A stretch of 64,000 bases of DNA from Treponema sp. (lineage in GTDB: Bacteria; Spirochaetota; Spirochaetia; Treponematales; Treponemataceae): NCBI GenBank assembly GCA_024402695.1, contig JAKSTG010000011.1, positions 16,221 to 80,220 of the forward strand, given 5' to 3'. The translations under genes were made by a program, and so were the position numbers. How positions within the stretch are numbered: the stretch's first letter is position 1; each line of letters opens with the position of its first letter. Positions 48,666 to 57,747 of the stretch are shown in pieces. The notes beneath the pieces were generated by a model. It had not been told where the DNA came from. It saw only the letters and a program-made list of their open reading frames with translations, and did not search any database.

Positions 48666-50822
48666 TTATTTTTGGACTGCACAGAAGCGAATTTTTCTTG
48701 GTGTAGGAATATTTTCGAACTTGATAAGGAAAGCACCCTCTTCTTCTGAAACTTCAAGAATCTGACCTTTTCCAAGAATAATATGATTGATTTCGTCACC
48801 GACCTTCATGCCGGCAACCTTTTCCCGGCTTTCCAGAAGTCTGTCCACAGAATCAATGAAGCTTTTTGCAGACTTAGTAAACTGCTCCGAAAGTTCTGTT
48901 TTATATTCAAGGAAATTCCTGTCTATATCGAAAACAAATCTTGAAGGATATCTTACTGAACCGTCCAGATTCTTTCCTTCTGAATCATAAAGATAAAGAG
49001 ATCGTTCTGCTCGGGTTACAGCTACAAAGCAGAGACGGCGTTCTTCTTCCATGGCTGCAGGATCTCGGACTTTGCGAGAAGGGAAAATGCCCTCGTTCAT
49101 TCCGCAAAGGAAAACATGAGGGAACTCAAGACCTTTGGCGGTGTGAACAGTCATAAGTTTTACAGCTTCATTTGATCCGCCTGCATCCAGGCCGGAAAGC
49201 AAAGAGGCGTGTGCCAGAAAATATTCTGCCGGACATTCTTCCCCGCAGGAAATCTCAAAGTCATAAACCGCCTGCTTTAATTCAGCCAGGTTATCCAGTC
49301 TTGTCTGACTTCCTTCAGTACGGAGCATTCGTTCATATCCGCTTTCATTTATGATGTGACTCATGACTTCGCTTGCAGGAGTTTCGCGGCTTTCGGCATA
49401 GAACTTATTCACAAGATCAATAAATTCCTTTGCCTTTGTGCCGTTCATGATTTCTTCTTTTGCATCCACCATGTCGCAGAGCGCCTGATACAAAGTGCAC
49501 TGATTTTCTTCCGCTTTCTTTTCCAGCGCTTCCATTCGGCTTTTACCGATGTTTCTGCGTGGCTTATTTACAATGCGGCGGAAGCTCAGGTCATCTTTAA
49601 AGATACACATGCGCAGATAACTGAGAGCATCCTTTACCTCTTCCCTGTCAAAGAAAGAAATGCCCGAGAACATGGTGTAAGGAATTTCATTTTTGGAAAG
49701 CAGTTCCTCCAGAGTTCGTGAAACATAATGGGCGCGGTATAAAATTGCACAATCAGAATAACGGATTCCGCTTTCGTGGAGTTCCATAAGTTTATTGCAG
49801 ACTTCCTGGGCTTCTTCTTCCTGTTTCTTTGAATGAGTATACAAAGGCATCATGCATTCGCCTTTGTTCATGGCCCGAAGATCTTTCTTCATTCGGTTCT
49901 TGTTTTTTGAAATCAAGGAATTGGCAACATCAAGAATTTTCGGAGTTGAACGATAGTTGTCGTTCATCATGATTGTTTTTGTGTCCGGAAACTTTTTGTC
50001 AAAATCCAGAAGGTAACGGATGTTTGCGCCGCGCCAGGTATAGATTGTCTGGTCCGGATCACCTACAACAAAAAGGTTCTTGTGATATGCAACCAAGGCT
50101 TCCATCAGTCTGTACTGAATGTCATCAATATCCTGGAACTCGTCGATCATTACATATTCAAGTCTTTCCTGCCATTTGCGGCGGACTTCTTCATTCATTT
50201 CAAAAATCTGAAGAACAAAGACAATCAGGTCATTGTAGTCCAGAGCGAAAGTTTTCTTTTCCTGATACAAATAACCATAAAAAAGAATGTCATCAACTTT
50301 TTCCGCTTTGTCATATTTTTCTTTAATGGCTTCCAACGGAAGAGTAATCATATCCTTGTAATAATCTTTTTCTTTCTGAGTCTTGCGGATTTCGAACATG
50401 TCACGGGCATCGCCGAAAGTTTTGTCACGAAGAGTAAGACCTCTTTCGTCATAAATAATCTGGAGCATCTGGTCGATATCTGCATTGTCCAGAACTACAA
50501 AACTTTTAGGGTAACCAACTGCCCAGGAATCTTCCTGAAGAACATTTACACAGAAACTATGGAAAGTTGAAATATAACCGGTATCATTTCCTCCGGTAAT
50601 TTTCCGGATTCTCATGCGCATTTCTGCGGCGGCCTTGTTCGTGAATGTAACACACAGAATGTGACCCGGCAGCACTCCAATTCCGTTTACCAGATAGGCA
50701 AAGCGGTGTGCCAAAGCGCGGGTTTTTCCGGAACCTGCACCGGCAACTACGCGAATAAAACCTTCTGTGGAAGTTACAGCCTCTCTCTGGGCTTCGTTCA
50801 AACCGTCAAGAATTTCTGTCAT
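48666..50822 (-). CDS. pcrA: UvrD/PcrA-type DNA helicase
   Basis: 718 residues with all superfamily 1A motifs: Walker A AGAGSGKTRALAHR, GYISTFHSFC, IDEFQDIDDIQY, GDPDQTIYTWRGA, YRSTPKIL, MTVHTAKGLEFPHVFL and VAVTRAERSLYL. The last 45 residues (VGDEINHIILGKGQILEVSE) form the Tudor-like C-terminal domain by which PcrA contacts RNA polymerase. It acts in repair, replication restart and transcription-coupled repair. The ATG overlaps the previous stop by one base (TAATG), with AAGGTGA as ribosome site. Confidence 0.95.
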   Translation of the reverse strand: MTEILDGLNEAQREAVTSTEGFIRVVAGAGSGKTRALAHRFAYLVNGIGVLPGHILCVTFTNKAAAEMRMRIRKITGGNDTGYISTFHSFCVNVLQEDSWAVGYPKSFVVLDNADIDQMLQIIYDERGLTLRDKTFGDARDMFEIRKTQKEKDYYKDMITLPLEAIKEKYDKAEKVDDILFYGYLYQEKKTFALDYNDLIVFVLQIFEMNEEVRRKWQERLEYVMIDEFQDIDDIQYRLMEALVAYHKNLFVVGDPDQTIYTWRGANIRYLLDFDKKFPDTKTIMMNDNYRSTPKILDVANSLISKNKNRMKKDLRAMNKGECMMPLYTHSKKQEEEAQEVCNKLMELHESGIRYSDCAILYRAHYVSRTLEELLSKNEIPYTMFSGISFFDREEVKDALSYLRMCIFKDDLSFRRIVNKPRRNIGKSRMEALEKKAEENQCTLYQALCDMVDAKEEIMNGTKAKEFIDLVNKFYAESRETPASEVMSHIINESGYERMLRTEGSQTRLDNLAELKQAVYDFEISCGEECPAEYFLAHASLLSGLDAGGSNEAVKLMTVHTAKGLEFPHVFLCGMNEGIFPSRKVRDPAAMEEERRLCFVAVTRAERSLYLYDSEGKNLDGSVRYPSRFVFDIDRNFLEYKTELSEQFTKSAKSFIDSVDRLLESREKVAGMKVGDEINHIILGKGQILEVSEEEGAFLIKFENIPTPRKIRFCAVQK

Positions 50823-51688
50823 TAAAAATCACCTTCCGGATTTCCTTTTTCCCGATGAGCATAAGCCCAACGAACAATCTGAAGGACAAAACGCATCTGT
50901 GTGTCGCGGACAAAGAAGTAATGCTGATTTTCTCCTTCGGTAATAAGGAGAGCTGTATTGCTTACAGAAGAAATTGCTGTGATTGTCTGCAAAGGAAAAT
51001 CGTAGGATTCCTTTTTCCCAAGGAAAACAAATCTGAAGTCGGTAATTGCAATATCACCAAGATTGTCTTTCTGTTCGGCAGGAGTTGCAAAGAGCAGACT
51101 CTCTCCTTCCTTAAGGGCCAGCTTTGAAAAATGGACCGGAGGGAAAACAAAGTCCTCCGGAATTGGAGTCTGTATGAGTCGTGTGTTCACGTATGGGTTA
51201 TCGTTGCCCTTACCTTTTATTTCTTTCAGATTTCTAAGAAGGACCGCAATCCCCAAGGCCAGAACCAGGAACAGAACAAGAGGAATGCTTTTTTTGCCTT
51301 TTGTTTCGGCAAAGGATTTAGACGGAGTTGCAGTGTTATTTGAAGCTTTTCCTTCACTGTTTTTTCGTGAAGAAGAAGCCTTTGGATTATATTTTCCCGA
51401 AGATCCTCCGCTTCCGCCGCCGCCTTCATATTCCCGTTCAATTCCAAGGAAAGGATTTCCGCTACCTGAACCGGCTTCCGGCTTACTTAAAAGGAAAACC
51501 AGAAGTGCGCCGGCAATTGCCAGGAACAGACCAAAGGCACCGCTCACAATAATCTTTGTCTTTTTCTTCCACAGGCACTTCTTAAGCCACATAAGGACAA
51601 TTCCTACAGGCGAAAACACCAGGGAAAGGAAACAGGCGAGAATTATGATTTCGTACAATGAAAATGGTTCTTTTTCTGAGTTTTCCAT
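50822..51688 (-). CDS. membrane protein with Gly/Ser linker and PH/GRAM-like C-terminal domain
   Basis: 288 residues, no family recognised. Two TM helices at the N-terminus (about 10-32, 45-68), a low-complexity Gly/Ser/Lys segment (about 75-130), a third TM (about 135-152), then about 110 residues of strands (GESLLFATPAEQKDNLGDIA, DFRFVFLGKKESYDFPLQTI, ITAISSVSNTALLI) like a PH or GRAM-type fold. It precedes pcrA with a one-base overlap. No Shine-Dalgarno; TATAAT lies six bases before ATG. Confidence 0.65.
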   Translation of the reverse strand: MENSEKEPFSLYEIIILACFLSLVFSPVGIVLMWLKKCLWKKKTKIIVSGAFGLFLAIAGALLVFLLSKPEAGSGSGNPFLGIEREYEGGGGSGGSSGKYNPKASSSRKNSEGKASNNTATPSKSFAETKGKKSIPLVLFLVLALGIAVLLRNLKEIKGKGNDNPYVNTRLIQTPIPEDFVFPPVHFSKLALKEGESLLFATPAEQKDNLGDIAITDFRFVFLGKKESYDFPLQTITAISSVSNTALLITEGENQHYFFVRDTQMRFVLQIVRWAYAHREKGNPEGDF

Positions 51689-51691
51689 ACA

Positions 51692-51720
51692 TTGATTATA
51701 CCGCTAATATCAAATAAAAT
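51692..51720. promoter_or_regulatory. overlapping divergent promoters, both probably leaderless
   Basis: Plus strand: TTGATT (51692-51697), 17 bases, TAAAAT (51715-51720), seven bases to ATG 51728. Minus strand: TATAAT (51695-51700), six bases to ATG 51688. Only 39 bases separate the two start codons, so polymerase binding should be mutually exclusive. Confidence 0.6.
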
Positions 51721-51727
51721 CAGAATT

Positions 51728-52768
51728 ATGAAACTAGCCGGCGAAATTCTTATTCTTGTTCTTATGCTTTTGAGCAACGGACGCGTTCTTACAATCAGAA
51801 AACCACACCTTGACCCTCTGGTAATGCTGGCTCCCCTAAGTTTTCTTCTTTCTTCCCTGATGATTTTTGCACACAGCGATGATGTTTTCACACTGATGAT
51901 TTTCTTCATCTCCATCCTGGTGCTTCTTTCAAACTTCCATGCCCTTATCCGCTATGGTTCAAGACTGGTTATTGACCGCTATAGTCCTCTTATGAAAACC
52001 TGGGCATGGTTCACAACAATCCTTTCCGCCGGAACTTTGATCACTCTCCTTGTTTTTGCACCGGTTAATGTTTCGGCCAAAGAACTGGGCGTAACAGACA
52101 CTCAGCAGACTTATTCAGGTTCCTTCACCAAAGGTTTCGAACCTTCAGAAAAGTTCGAAAGAGCTACTGGCTTTGTTCACGAATACAGCACAAATCCAAA
52201 CCTTTCAATGCGTTCAAACGTAATTCTCTTTATGCCGGACAAGCGCGGAGACCTGGAACATTACTATCCGTTCCTCATTTTCCTTTCAAAAGCAGGCTAC
52301 ACAATTATTTCAGGCGATTTCTATTCCCGCGACTGCCGCTGGGTTCACACAATTGAAGACAGCCGCATGCTCCGCCGTCTTGGACTTGTTATCAGAAGCG
52401 CAAACAATACTTCACGATTCCTTTCTCAGAGAGAATTCTACACTTACAACTTCTCCCTGGAATATGAAACAATGCTTTCCATTGCCTCAGAAAAATACGG
52501 TCCTGACTGCAAGTTCTTCCTGGTTACAGACAACCTGGCTGTTACCGCCGCCGAAGACATGAAACGCAAATACCCGGACCTTATTACCGGAATCTACGAC
52601 ATTTCATCTTCACCGGAATACAAAACTCCTGGCTATGGCTTTATCCGCCAGACGGATCCCCTGTTCGCAAAATACCTGGGATTCAGCAAAGAAAAATCTC
52701 TTGAATCTGTAAAAGCCTGTGTTGCTGCAACTTCAGAAGCAGTAAATGCTGTTTGGCTCAAAAAATAA
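51728..52768 (+). CDS. membrane protein with alpha/beta-hydrolase-like domain, unknown function
   Basis: 346 residues from ATG 51728; an upstream in-frame TTG at 51692 would be inside the promoter. Four TM helices (about 4-110), then an extracytoplasmic-looking domain of about 230 residues whose strand-helix order (SNVILFMPDKRGDLEHYYPF, LSKAGYTIISGDFYSRDC, KFFLVTDNLAVTAAEDMKRK) recalls the alpha/beta-hydrolase fold, with no clear nucleophile elbow. It may be a non-enzymatic relative. 30 bases before the Nif3-like gene, so they may share a transcript. Confidence 0.65.
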   Translation: MKLAGEILILVLMLLSNGRVLTIRKPHLDPLVMLAPLSFLLSSLMIFAHSDDVFTLMIFFISILVLLSNFHALIRYGSRLVIDRYSPLMKTWAWFTTILSAGTLITLLVFAPVNVSAKELGVTDTQQTYSGSFTKGFEPSEKFERATGFVHEYSTNPNLSMRSNVILFMPDKRGDLEHYYPFLIFLSKAGYTIISGDFYSRDCRWVHTIEDSRMLRRLGLVIRSANNTSRFLSQREFYTYNFSLEYETMLSIASEKYGPDCKFFLVTDNLAVTAAEDMKRKYPDLITGIYDISSSPEYKTPGYGFIRQTDPLFAKYLGFSKEKSLESVKACVAATSEAVNAVWLKK

Positions 52769-52798
52769 ATTTCCCAAAATAAAAAGCGGAGGCATTCC

Positions 52799-53566
52799 AT
52801 GACTGTTCGTGAACTGGAAAAATATTTCACCGATCTTCTTAAGCCTGAAAATTTCGGAAGTGATCCGTCCATGAACGGACTTCAGATTCAGAACGCAGAA
52901 CCTGACACCAAGGAAATTAAGAAAATTGCATTCGCTGTAGACGCCTGTGAAGAAACCGCTTTAAAAGCCGCAGAAATGGGCTGCGATGCCCTCTTTGTTC
53001 ATCACGGACTTTTCTGGGGACACAGTGAAAAAATCACCGGGTCTGTATACAAACGGATTTCCGCTTTCATAAAAAACGATCTTGCCCTTTTTGCCTATCA
53101 CCTTCCCCTGGATGCAAACAATCCTTACGGAAACAATTACGGTCTTGCAAAAAGACTTGGACTTTCAGACCTGGAACCATTCGGCTTCTGGCGCGGCATG
53201 TGCATAGGAGTAAAAGGAAAATTGGAATCACCTCTTTCCCTTGATGAAATCACTTCTAAAGTTCTCCGCCCTGGAAAAACTGCAAACATCGTTCTTCCTT
53301 TCGGAAAAGAGAAAATTTCTACTGTAGGAATTATTTCAGGCGGCGGTTCCGAAGATGTTGAAACCGCTGTAGCCGAAGGACTGGATTGTTTCATCACCGG
53401 CGACTTTGACCACGAACAGTTCCACTATGCTAAAGAAAACGCCATCAACGTTATTGGTGGCGGTCATTATGAAACTGAAACTGTTGGAATCCAGCTGGTA
53501 AGAGAAAAACTCCGTTCCGATTTCGGACTCCAGACAGCCTACATCGAAAGCGAAACAGGGCTTTAA
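52799..53566 (+). CDS. Nif3-like dinuclear metal centre protein (YbgI/YqfO family)
   Basis: 255 residues, the short form without the inserted PII-like domain. Metal ligands of the family are visible: LFVHHGLFWG, FAYHLPLDANN, GDFDHEQFHYAKE and GGGHYETETVG. Members form hexameric toroids with two metals per subunit. Their role is unsettled (annotated as GTP cyclohydrolase I type 2-like). GCGGAGG precedes ATG. Confidence 0.9.
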   Translation: MTVRELEKYFTDLLKPENFGSDPSMNGLQIQNAEPDTKEIKKIAFAVDACEETALKAAEMGCDALFVHHGLFWGHSEKITGSVYKRISAFIKNDLALFAYHLPLDANNPYGNNYGLAKRLGLSDLEPFGFWRGMCIGVKGKLESPLSLDEITSKVLRPGKTANIVLPFGKEKISTVGIISGGGSEDVETAVAEGLDCFITGDFDHEQFHYAKENAINVIGGGHYETETVGIQLVREKLRSDFGLQTAYIESETGL

Positions 53567-53569
53567 GTT

Positions 53570-54862
53570 TTATTTTAATTTCTGATTTGCCATCCATTCC
53601 ATAATGGTCAGGTCTCCATCCTTACACTGATTTGTCAGAGTATAGATCCAGGACCAGTGACCGTTATACTGAACAGGATTTCCTTTTTCATCCTTGAAGT
53701 TTCCGGTTGTGTCGTGCACATCATCAAAGAAAGAAAAATGAACGTTATCGGCACCAGCTTTTTTCAGACGATTATAAGTTGCAACTGTAAATTCCGGTGG
53801 ATTCACTGTCTGGTCATTTTTTGCATGGGTAAACCAAATGTTCTGCTTTGCAAGTTTTGCAACTTTTTCTTCATCAATTTTATTGTCAGGATAAGCTTCG
53901 CAAACAGGATAAGCAGCCGCAAAATATTCCGGATACTCAATAATCATATTCATGGTCATGTAGCCGCCGTTTGAACAGCCACCAACATAGATACGATTTG
54001 TATCAACGTTCGGATTCCCGCGGACATAAGTATCAATCAGATTGAAAAGGGCTTCTGTATAGTATGAAACTGTAGGAGTTCCCGGATTTGAGGCCCAGGC
54101 TTTCATGTCGGCTTTGTTTGCTTTTGTCTGAAGCCAGAAGCCCGGAGTCTGTGGTGCAAGGACTACGGCGCCTGTAGGGCCGAAGCACTTCTGAACATCC
54201 TCTGTAATAAGATTTACGACTCTGTTTCCTAAAAGGGCAATGTAAGGGTCTGTCCCCCCTTCCCCCATTCCATGAAGCCAGATGATTAAAGGAGTCTTTC
54301 CTTTTTCTGCCTTAGGAGGATTCCAGGCCCCATAGGTTAATGTAATGTCTCCGGATTTAAAACTATTTGTTTCAAACTGGTCAGCCAGCGGGCAAACTCT
54401 TGCGGCTTGTTTTGTAATTTCCAGTCCCAGCTTTTTGTTCACGATTTTATAGTCACAAGGTTCAGTCCATTTGTTTACCATTTCGCGGGTATAAATAAAC
54501 GGACTTGTGAAAACATCTGCCGGGTGAACAGTCATTTCAAGTGCGATATACTGGCTTTTCTTAACCTTTGCTCCGTTTTCATCTACCGGATAAGCAGCGG
54601 TTACATTACGTTTTCCGCCCATAATGGCCAGAGAAAAACTTTTCCAGTTCATGCCGAGAAGTTCGACAGAAACATCAAAATCAGAAACTTTGATTTTTGA
54701 AGCGGATACATCCTGTCCGGCATTCAGAATAATTTTATCTGAAGCCGGGCCCCAGTCATATCCGTTTACATAAAGAGTGTATTCTCCAGCCTGTGGACTT
54801 TTTGCAGAAGCGGATAAAAGCATAATGCCTCCAAGAATTATAGAAAGGAATGTTTTTTTCAT
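53570..54862 (-). CDS. secreted alpha/beta-hydrolase esterase (CE1/PHB depolymerase-like)
   Basis: 430 residues from ATG 54862 (MKKTFLSIILGG signal peptide); an upstream ATG at 54886 lies across the -10 region. An N-terminal beta-sandwich (about 25-165) precedes the hydrolase: oxyanion-side LIIWLHGMGEGG, nucleophile GGCSNGGYM, acid HAKNDQTVNPP and catalytic His GHWSWIY. This suits a feruloyl or acetyl-xylan-type esterase working with the xylanase, though substrate is inferred. Monocistronic, convergent with the Nif3-like gene. Confidence 0.8.
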   Translation of the reverse strand: MKKTFLSIILGGIMLLSASAKSPQAGEYTLYVNGYDWGPASDKIILNAGQDVSASKIKVSDFDVSVELLGMNWKSFSLAIMGGKRNVTAAYPVDENGAKVKKSQYIALEMTVHPADVFTSPFIYTREMVNKWTEPCDYKIVNKKLGLEITKQAARVCPLADQFETNSFKSGDITLTYGAWNPPKAEKGKTPLIIWLHGMGEGGTDPYIALLGNRVVNLITEDVQKCFGPTGAVVLAPQTPGFWLQTKANKADMKAWASNPGTPTVSYYTEALFNLIDTYVRGNPNVDTNRIYVGGCSNGGYMTMNMIIEYPEYFAAAYPVCEAYPDNKIDEEKVAKLAKQNIWFTHAKNDQTVNPPEFTVATYNRLKKAGADNVHFSFFDDVHDTTGNFKDEKGNPVQYNGHWSWIYTLTNQCKDGDLTIMEWMANQKLK

Positions 54863-54871
54863 ACCTTTCTG

Positions 54872-54900
54872 ATTATAAATTAGCATTCCCGGAAAAGCAA
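54872..54900 (-). promoter_or_regulatory. promoter of the esterase gene, near-leaderless
   Basis: Minus strand TTGCTT (54895-54900), 17 bases, TATAAT (54872-54877), nine bases to ATG 54862. AAAGG abuts the ATG, too close to act as a normal ribosome site. Confidence 0.55.
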
Positions 54901-54912
54901 AAAAAAGCTCTG

Positions 54913-55629
54913 TTAGTTTTCTGCAGTTTCGTCCTCAGAAATCTTCATTCTGCGGGCAAGGTAAATGAAAGGTGTATCAAGAAGACTTGTGAATACGTAA
55001 ATCAGGTAACAGGCACCTGTAATTGAAACAACTGTTCCAAAAGAATATCCTTCTGCGCCAAGGAAAGCACCGAAGTTGAAAATCACAATATTTACGAACT
55101 GCGAAATAAGTGTTGAACCGTTGTTACGGATCCACAGCAGTTTGTTCTTGTCACCTGTTTTCTTTTCTGTAAGCTTCCACCACATGTGGTAAAGCTTAAC
55201 ATCAAGAATTTCTGAAACTGCATAGCCCATAAGACTTGCAATAAGAATGCGTGGAGTATTTGAGAAAAGTCCGCTTACAAGTGGGAAAGCCCAGTCATTT
55301 TCTGACGGAGTGTAAAATCTCCACATGAAAGAAAAAGCGATGAATACAACAGATGTAAAGATACCTGCCCATACGGCTTTTGATGCATCTTTTTTACCGT
55401 GACGTTCAGAAAGAATATCTGTTGCCAGGTAACTTGAAGCAAAGAGTGTGTTTCCTAAAGTCTGTTCCAGACCAAAAGCATTTACCATTACTGTAACTTC
55501 AATGTTTGCAAGAATTGTACAGATTGGTATCCAGACAAAAAGACCTTTCTTTCCGAAAAGTTTGTAGGCGATCAGCATTAATGAATATGATGCTGCCAGT
55601 GAAATAATGAGAAGAAGTTCGTTAGGCAT
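54913..55629 (-). CDS. yhhQ: queuosine precursor transporter (YhhQ/DUF165)
   Basis: 238 residues with six TM helices of the VUT_1/DUF165 family: FASSYLATDILSERHGKKDA is the family signature, plus SLMGYAVSEILDVKLYHMWW and WIRNNGSTLISQFVN. YhhQ imports queuine-pathway precursors such as preQ0/preQ1. Assignment is supported by the preQ1-I riboswitch directly upstream. GGGG lies nine bases before ATG. Confidence 0.95.
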   Translation of the reverse strand: MPNELLLIISLAASYSLMLIAYKLFGKKGLFVWIPICTILANIEVTVMVNAFGLEQTLGNTLFASSYLATDILSERHGKKDASKAVWAGIFTSVVFIAFSFMWRFYTPSENDWAFPLVSGLFSNTPRILIASLMGYAVSEILDVKLYHMWWKLTEKKTGDKNKLLWIRNNGSTLISQFVNIVIFNFGAFLGAEGYSFGTVVSITGACYLIYVFTSLLDTPFIYLARRMKISEDETAEN

Positions 55630-55660
55630 AAAAATGACCCCGATTTAAATAAAGAATTGA

Positions 55661-55697
55661 CCTGGTTTTGATAAGGCAGGAAGGACTGCGAACTGCC
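55661..55697 (-). ncRNA. preQ1-I riboswitch controlling yhhQ
   Basis: On the minus strand: stem GGCAG (55693-55697) with CTGCC (55675-55679), loop containing TTCGCAGTCC, then an A-rich tail TTATCAAAACCAGG whose AGG (55661-55663) can pair with CCT in the loop as P2. This follows the type 2 preQ1-I plan seen in Thermoanaerobacter tengcongensis (TCGCAGT loop, TTAACAAAACAAGG tail). It lies about 31 bases before yhhQ. The expression platform is not obvious: no terminator is seen, so translational control is likely. Confidence 0.8.
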
Positions 55698-55725
55698 GTT
55701 CCGTGCAGAGGATTCTGCACGGAAC
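55698..55725 (-). other. 12-bp stem-loop at the 5' end of the yhhQ transcript
   Basis: GTTCCGTGCAGA (minus) pairs perfectly with TCTGCACGGAAC around a four-base loop, immediately before the riboswitch. No T-run follows, so it is a poor intrinsic terminator for the chemoreceptor gene. It may stabilise the yhhQ leader. Confidence 0.6.
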
Positions 55726-55731
55726 AGATTC

Positions 55732-55760
55732 AGTATAGATTAAACGTTGAACTGATTCAA
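55732..55760 (-). promoter_or_regulatory. yhhQ promoter inside the chemoreceptor gene end
   Basis: Minus strand TTGAAT (55755-55760), 17 bases, TATACT (55732-55737). Predicted start near 55725, the first base of the stem-loop. Confidence 0.6.
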
Positions 55761-57629
55761 TACAGCAGTCATACGGGCAACTGCTTCTTTGTTCTTTGAA
55801 ATCATGTAGTTTATTTCTGTAATAACTTCCTGTACAGAAAGTGAAGATTCTGAAGACTCATGAATTGCATCCAGCATGACTGCAGAAGAATCCATAACAG
55901 TTTTCATACTTGCTTCTACGTTCTTTGTCAGTTCGTTCTGGCTGTTTACCAGATCCTTAATTGTCTTTGTGTCTTCAACAATGCTTTCAGTTGCGCGCAT
56001 ATTTTCTTCGGCACCAACTTTCTGTTCATCCATAGCCTGAGAAAGAGTACGGACAATGTTAGAGTTTTCTTCAGAACATTCCTGAATCTTCTTGAAGCTT
56101 GTTCTTGTTTCAGCAATTGAAGAAACTGTCTGATTGATTTTATCTACCATTGATCCGATCAGTTCCTGAATGTCTTTTGCAGACTTTGAAGAACTTGTGG
56201 CCAGTGTACGAACTTCATCAGCAACAACAGAGAATCCTTTTCCGAATTCTCCTGCATGGGCAGCTTCAATACTTGCGTTCATTGAAAGCAGGTTTGTCTG
56301 ACTTGCAATATCCTGAATTGCCTTAACAATAGCCTGAACTTCTTTAAATGCTTCGTAAATTGCTTCAATTGATTCAGATGTGTTCTTAAGCGTTTTGTTT
56401 CCTGCGGCACAGGTTTCGCTAAGGAGAATTGAAACATCGTCGGCTTTTTTTGTCATATCGGCAACAGACTTGATGTTTGCTGTCATCTCTGTAATAGATG
56501 CAGAACTCTGGGACATTGCCGAAGTCTCCTGCAGAACATGACTTTCTACCTGACGAACAGAGTCTGTAAGGCCTGTAACATTTTCCCCTGCACTTTCAAT
56601 TTCCACATTCTGCCTTGCACCTTCATCTTCAATTCGCGCAAAACTTTCTTTCATAGAAACAAGAGCTGTGTTTGCAGTTTCGGCAACATCCGCAAGTTTT
56701 GAGGCTGTACTGATTACTACTTCAGATTCCTGACGCAAATCAAGAATCATTGTTCCCAGTTTTTTTATAAGACGATTGATTGAAGTTGTAAGAAGAGCAA
56801 AGTCATCGATCTTGGTAATATCAATTCGGCTTTCAAGAGAACCGTCACGGATTTCGTCGATTGTTTTCTGAGTTCCACGAATCTGACTGTCAATTCCGGC
56901 TACAAGAACACCCATAAGAGGAAGGGACATTACAATCGAAACTACCATAACCAGAATGCCGTTCTTCAGGAAATCTCCCATCATTTCCGGTGCATTATCA
57001 TTTACAAGCCCAAAAGGTGTAAGGAACATGTTAAAACCAACAAAGATGATTGATGCCAGGGCAACAAAATAAACTGATGATGCGATTGTTGTTGTCTTGT
57101 TTACTTTTTCTACAACATGAATCTGAAGAAGCTTGCGGTACTTCTTAAGGTTTTCATTTGTAATGTACATAATGTAAAAACAGACCATTACACCAAATGA
57201 AATTGAATGGATAACGGCAAAAATAATACGTACTGGTTCGCCTGGTATTGATCCCGACTTAATCTTAATTAATGTTGAAACAGTATTCCCAACAAGGAAT
57301 CCAAGAACACACCCAATCAGCGTAATGTAATTAAGTTTTGAATAAGTACTGATAACAATCTTTTTTTCTTCATCAGTAGATTTTCTTTTTTCCTTTTGAA
57401 GAACCTGAACAATTTTATTAAAGGGTTTTACAACATAGGCTGCAGCGATAGATACACAAATAACAAGAACAGTAGCAACAGATAATGTAATTTTCAAACC
57501 AGCCAGATAAGTCTCTGGAGAACAATGCATATATGCAACCTGAATCCAGCTTAAATAAAGAACTCCAATATAAGCAATTGGAATAAAAGTTAAAAGATAA
57601 CTTGCTAAAATAGACGATTTTTTCTCCAT
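55740..57629 (-). CDS. methyl-accepting chemotaxis protein with six-TM sensor region
   Basis: 629 residues from ATG 57629 with AAGGA eight bases upstream; a more distal in-frame start at 57722 would translate the terminator of the upstream gene. The N-terminal 290 residues have six TM helices and little extracytoplasmic domain, then a HAMP-like segment (about 265-320) and the signalling domain, with hairpin tip IEAAHAGEFGKGFSVVADEV. It signals to CheA/CheW. The ligand may be sensed within or through the membrane. No che genes are nearby. Confidence 0.9.
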   Translation of the reverse strand: MEKKSSILASYLLTFIPIAYIGVLYLSWIQVAYMHCSPETYLAGLKITLSVATVLVICVSIAAAYVVKPFNKIVQVLQKEKRKSTDEEKKIVISTYSKLNYITLIGCVLGFLVGNTVSTLIKIKSGSIPGEPVRIIFAVIHSISFGVMVCFYIMYITNENLKKYRKLLQIHVVEKVNKTTTIASSVYFVALASIIFVGFNMFLTPFGLVNDNAPEMMGDFLKNGILVMVVSIVMSLPLMGVLVAGIDSQIRGTQKTIDEIRDGSLESRIDITKIDDFALLTTSINRLIKKLGTMILDLRQESEVVISTASKLADVAETANTALVSMKESFARIEDEGARQNVEIESAGENVTGLTDSVRQVESHVLQETSAMSQSSASITEMTANIKSVADMTKKADDVSILLSETCAAGNKTLKNTSESIEAIYEAFKEVQAIVKAIQDIASQTNLLSMNASIEAAHAGEFGKGFSVVADEVRTLATSSSKSAKDIQELIGSMVDKINQTVSSIAETRTSFKKIQECSEENSNIVRTLSQAMDEQKVGAEENMRATESIVEDTKTIKDLVNSQNELTKNVEASMKTVMDSSAVMLDAIHESSESSLSVQEVITEINYMISKNKEAVARMTAVLNQFNV

Positions 57630-57690
57630 TTTTATTTCCTTAATATTTATTATCTCTCTAAAATCTCCAAACGGCAATAATTTTTTAAAC

Positions 57691-57725
57691 AAAAAAGGCA
57701 TGACCGCAATTCCTGCAGCCATGCC
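57691..57725 (-). terminator. Rho-independent terminator after the repeat lipoprotein gene
   Basis: GGCATG (57697-57702) with CATGCC (57720-57725), extended by six further pairs counting G-U, followed by six T on the minus strand. Confidence 0.8.
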
Positions 57726-57747
57726 CTGGAAATTCTAACTGAAGGCT

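Noticed and set aside
57630..57722. N-terminal extension of the chemoreceptor
   Set aside because: It would translate the upstream terminator; ATG 57629 has its own ribosome site.
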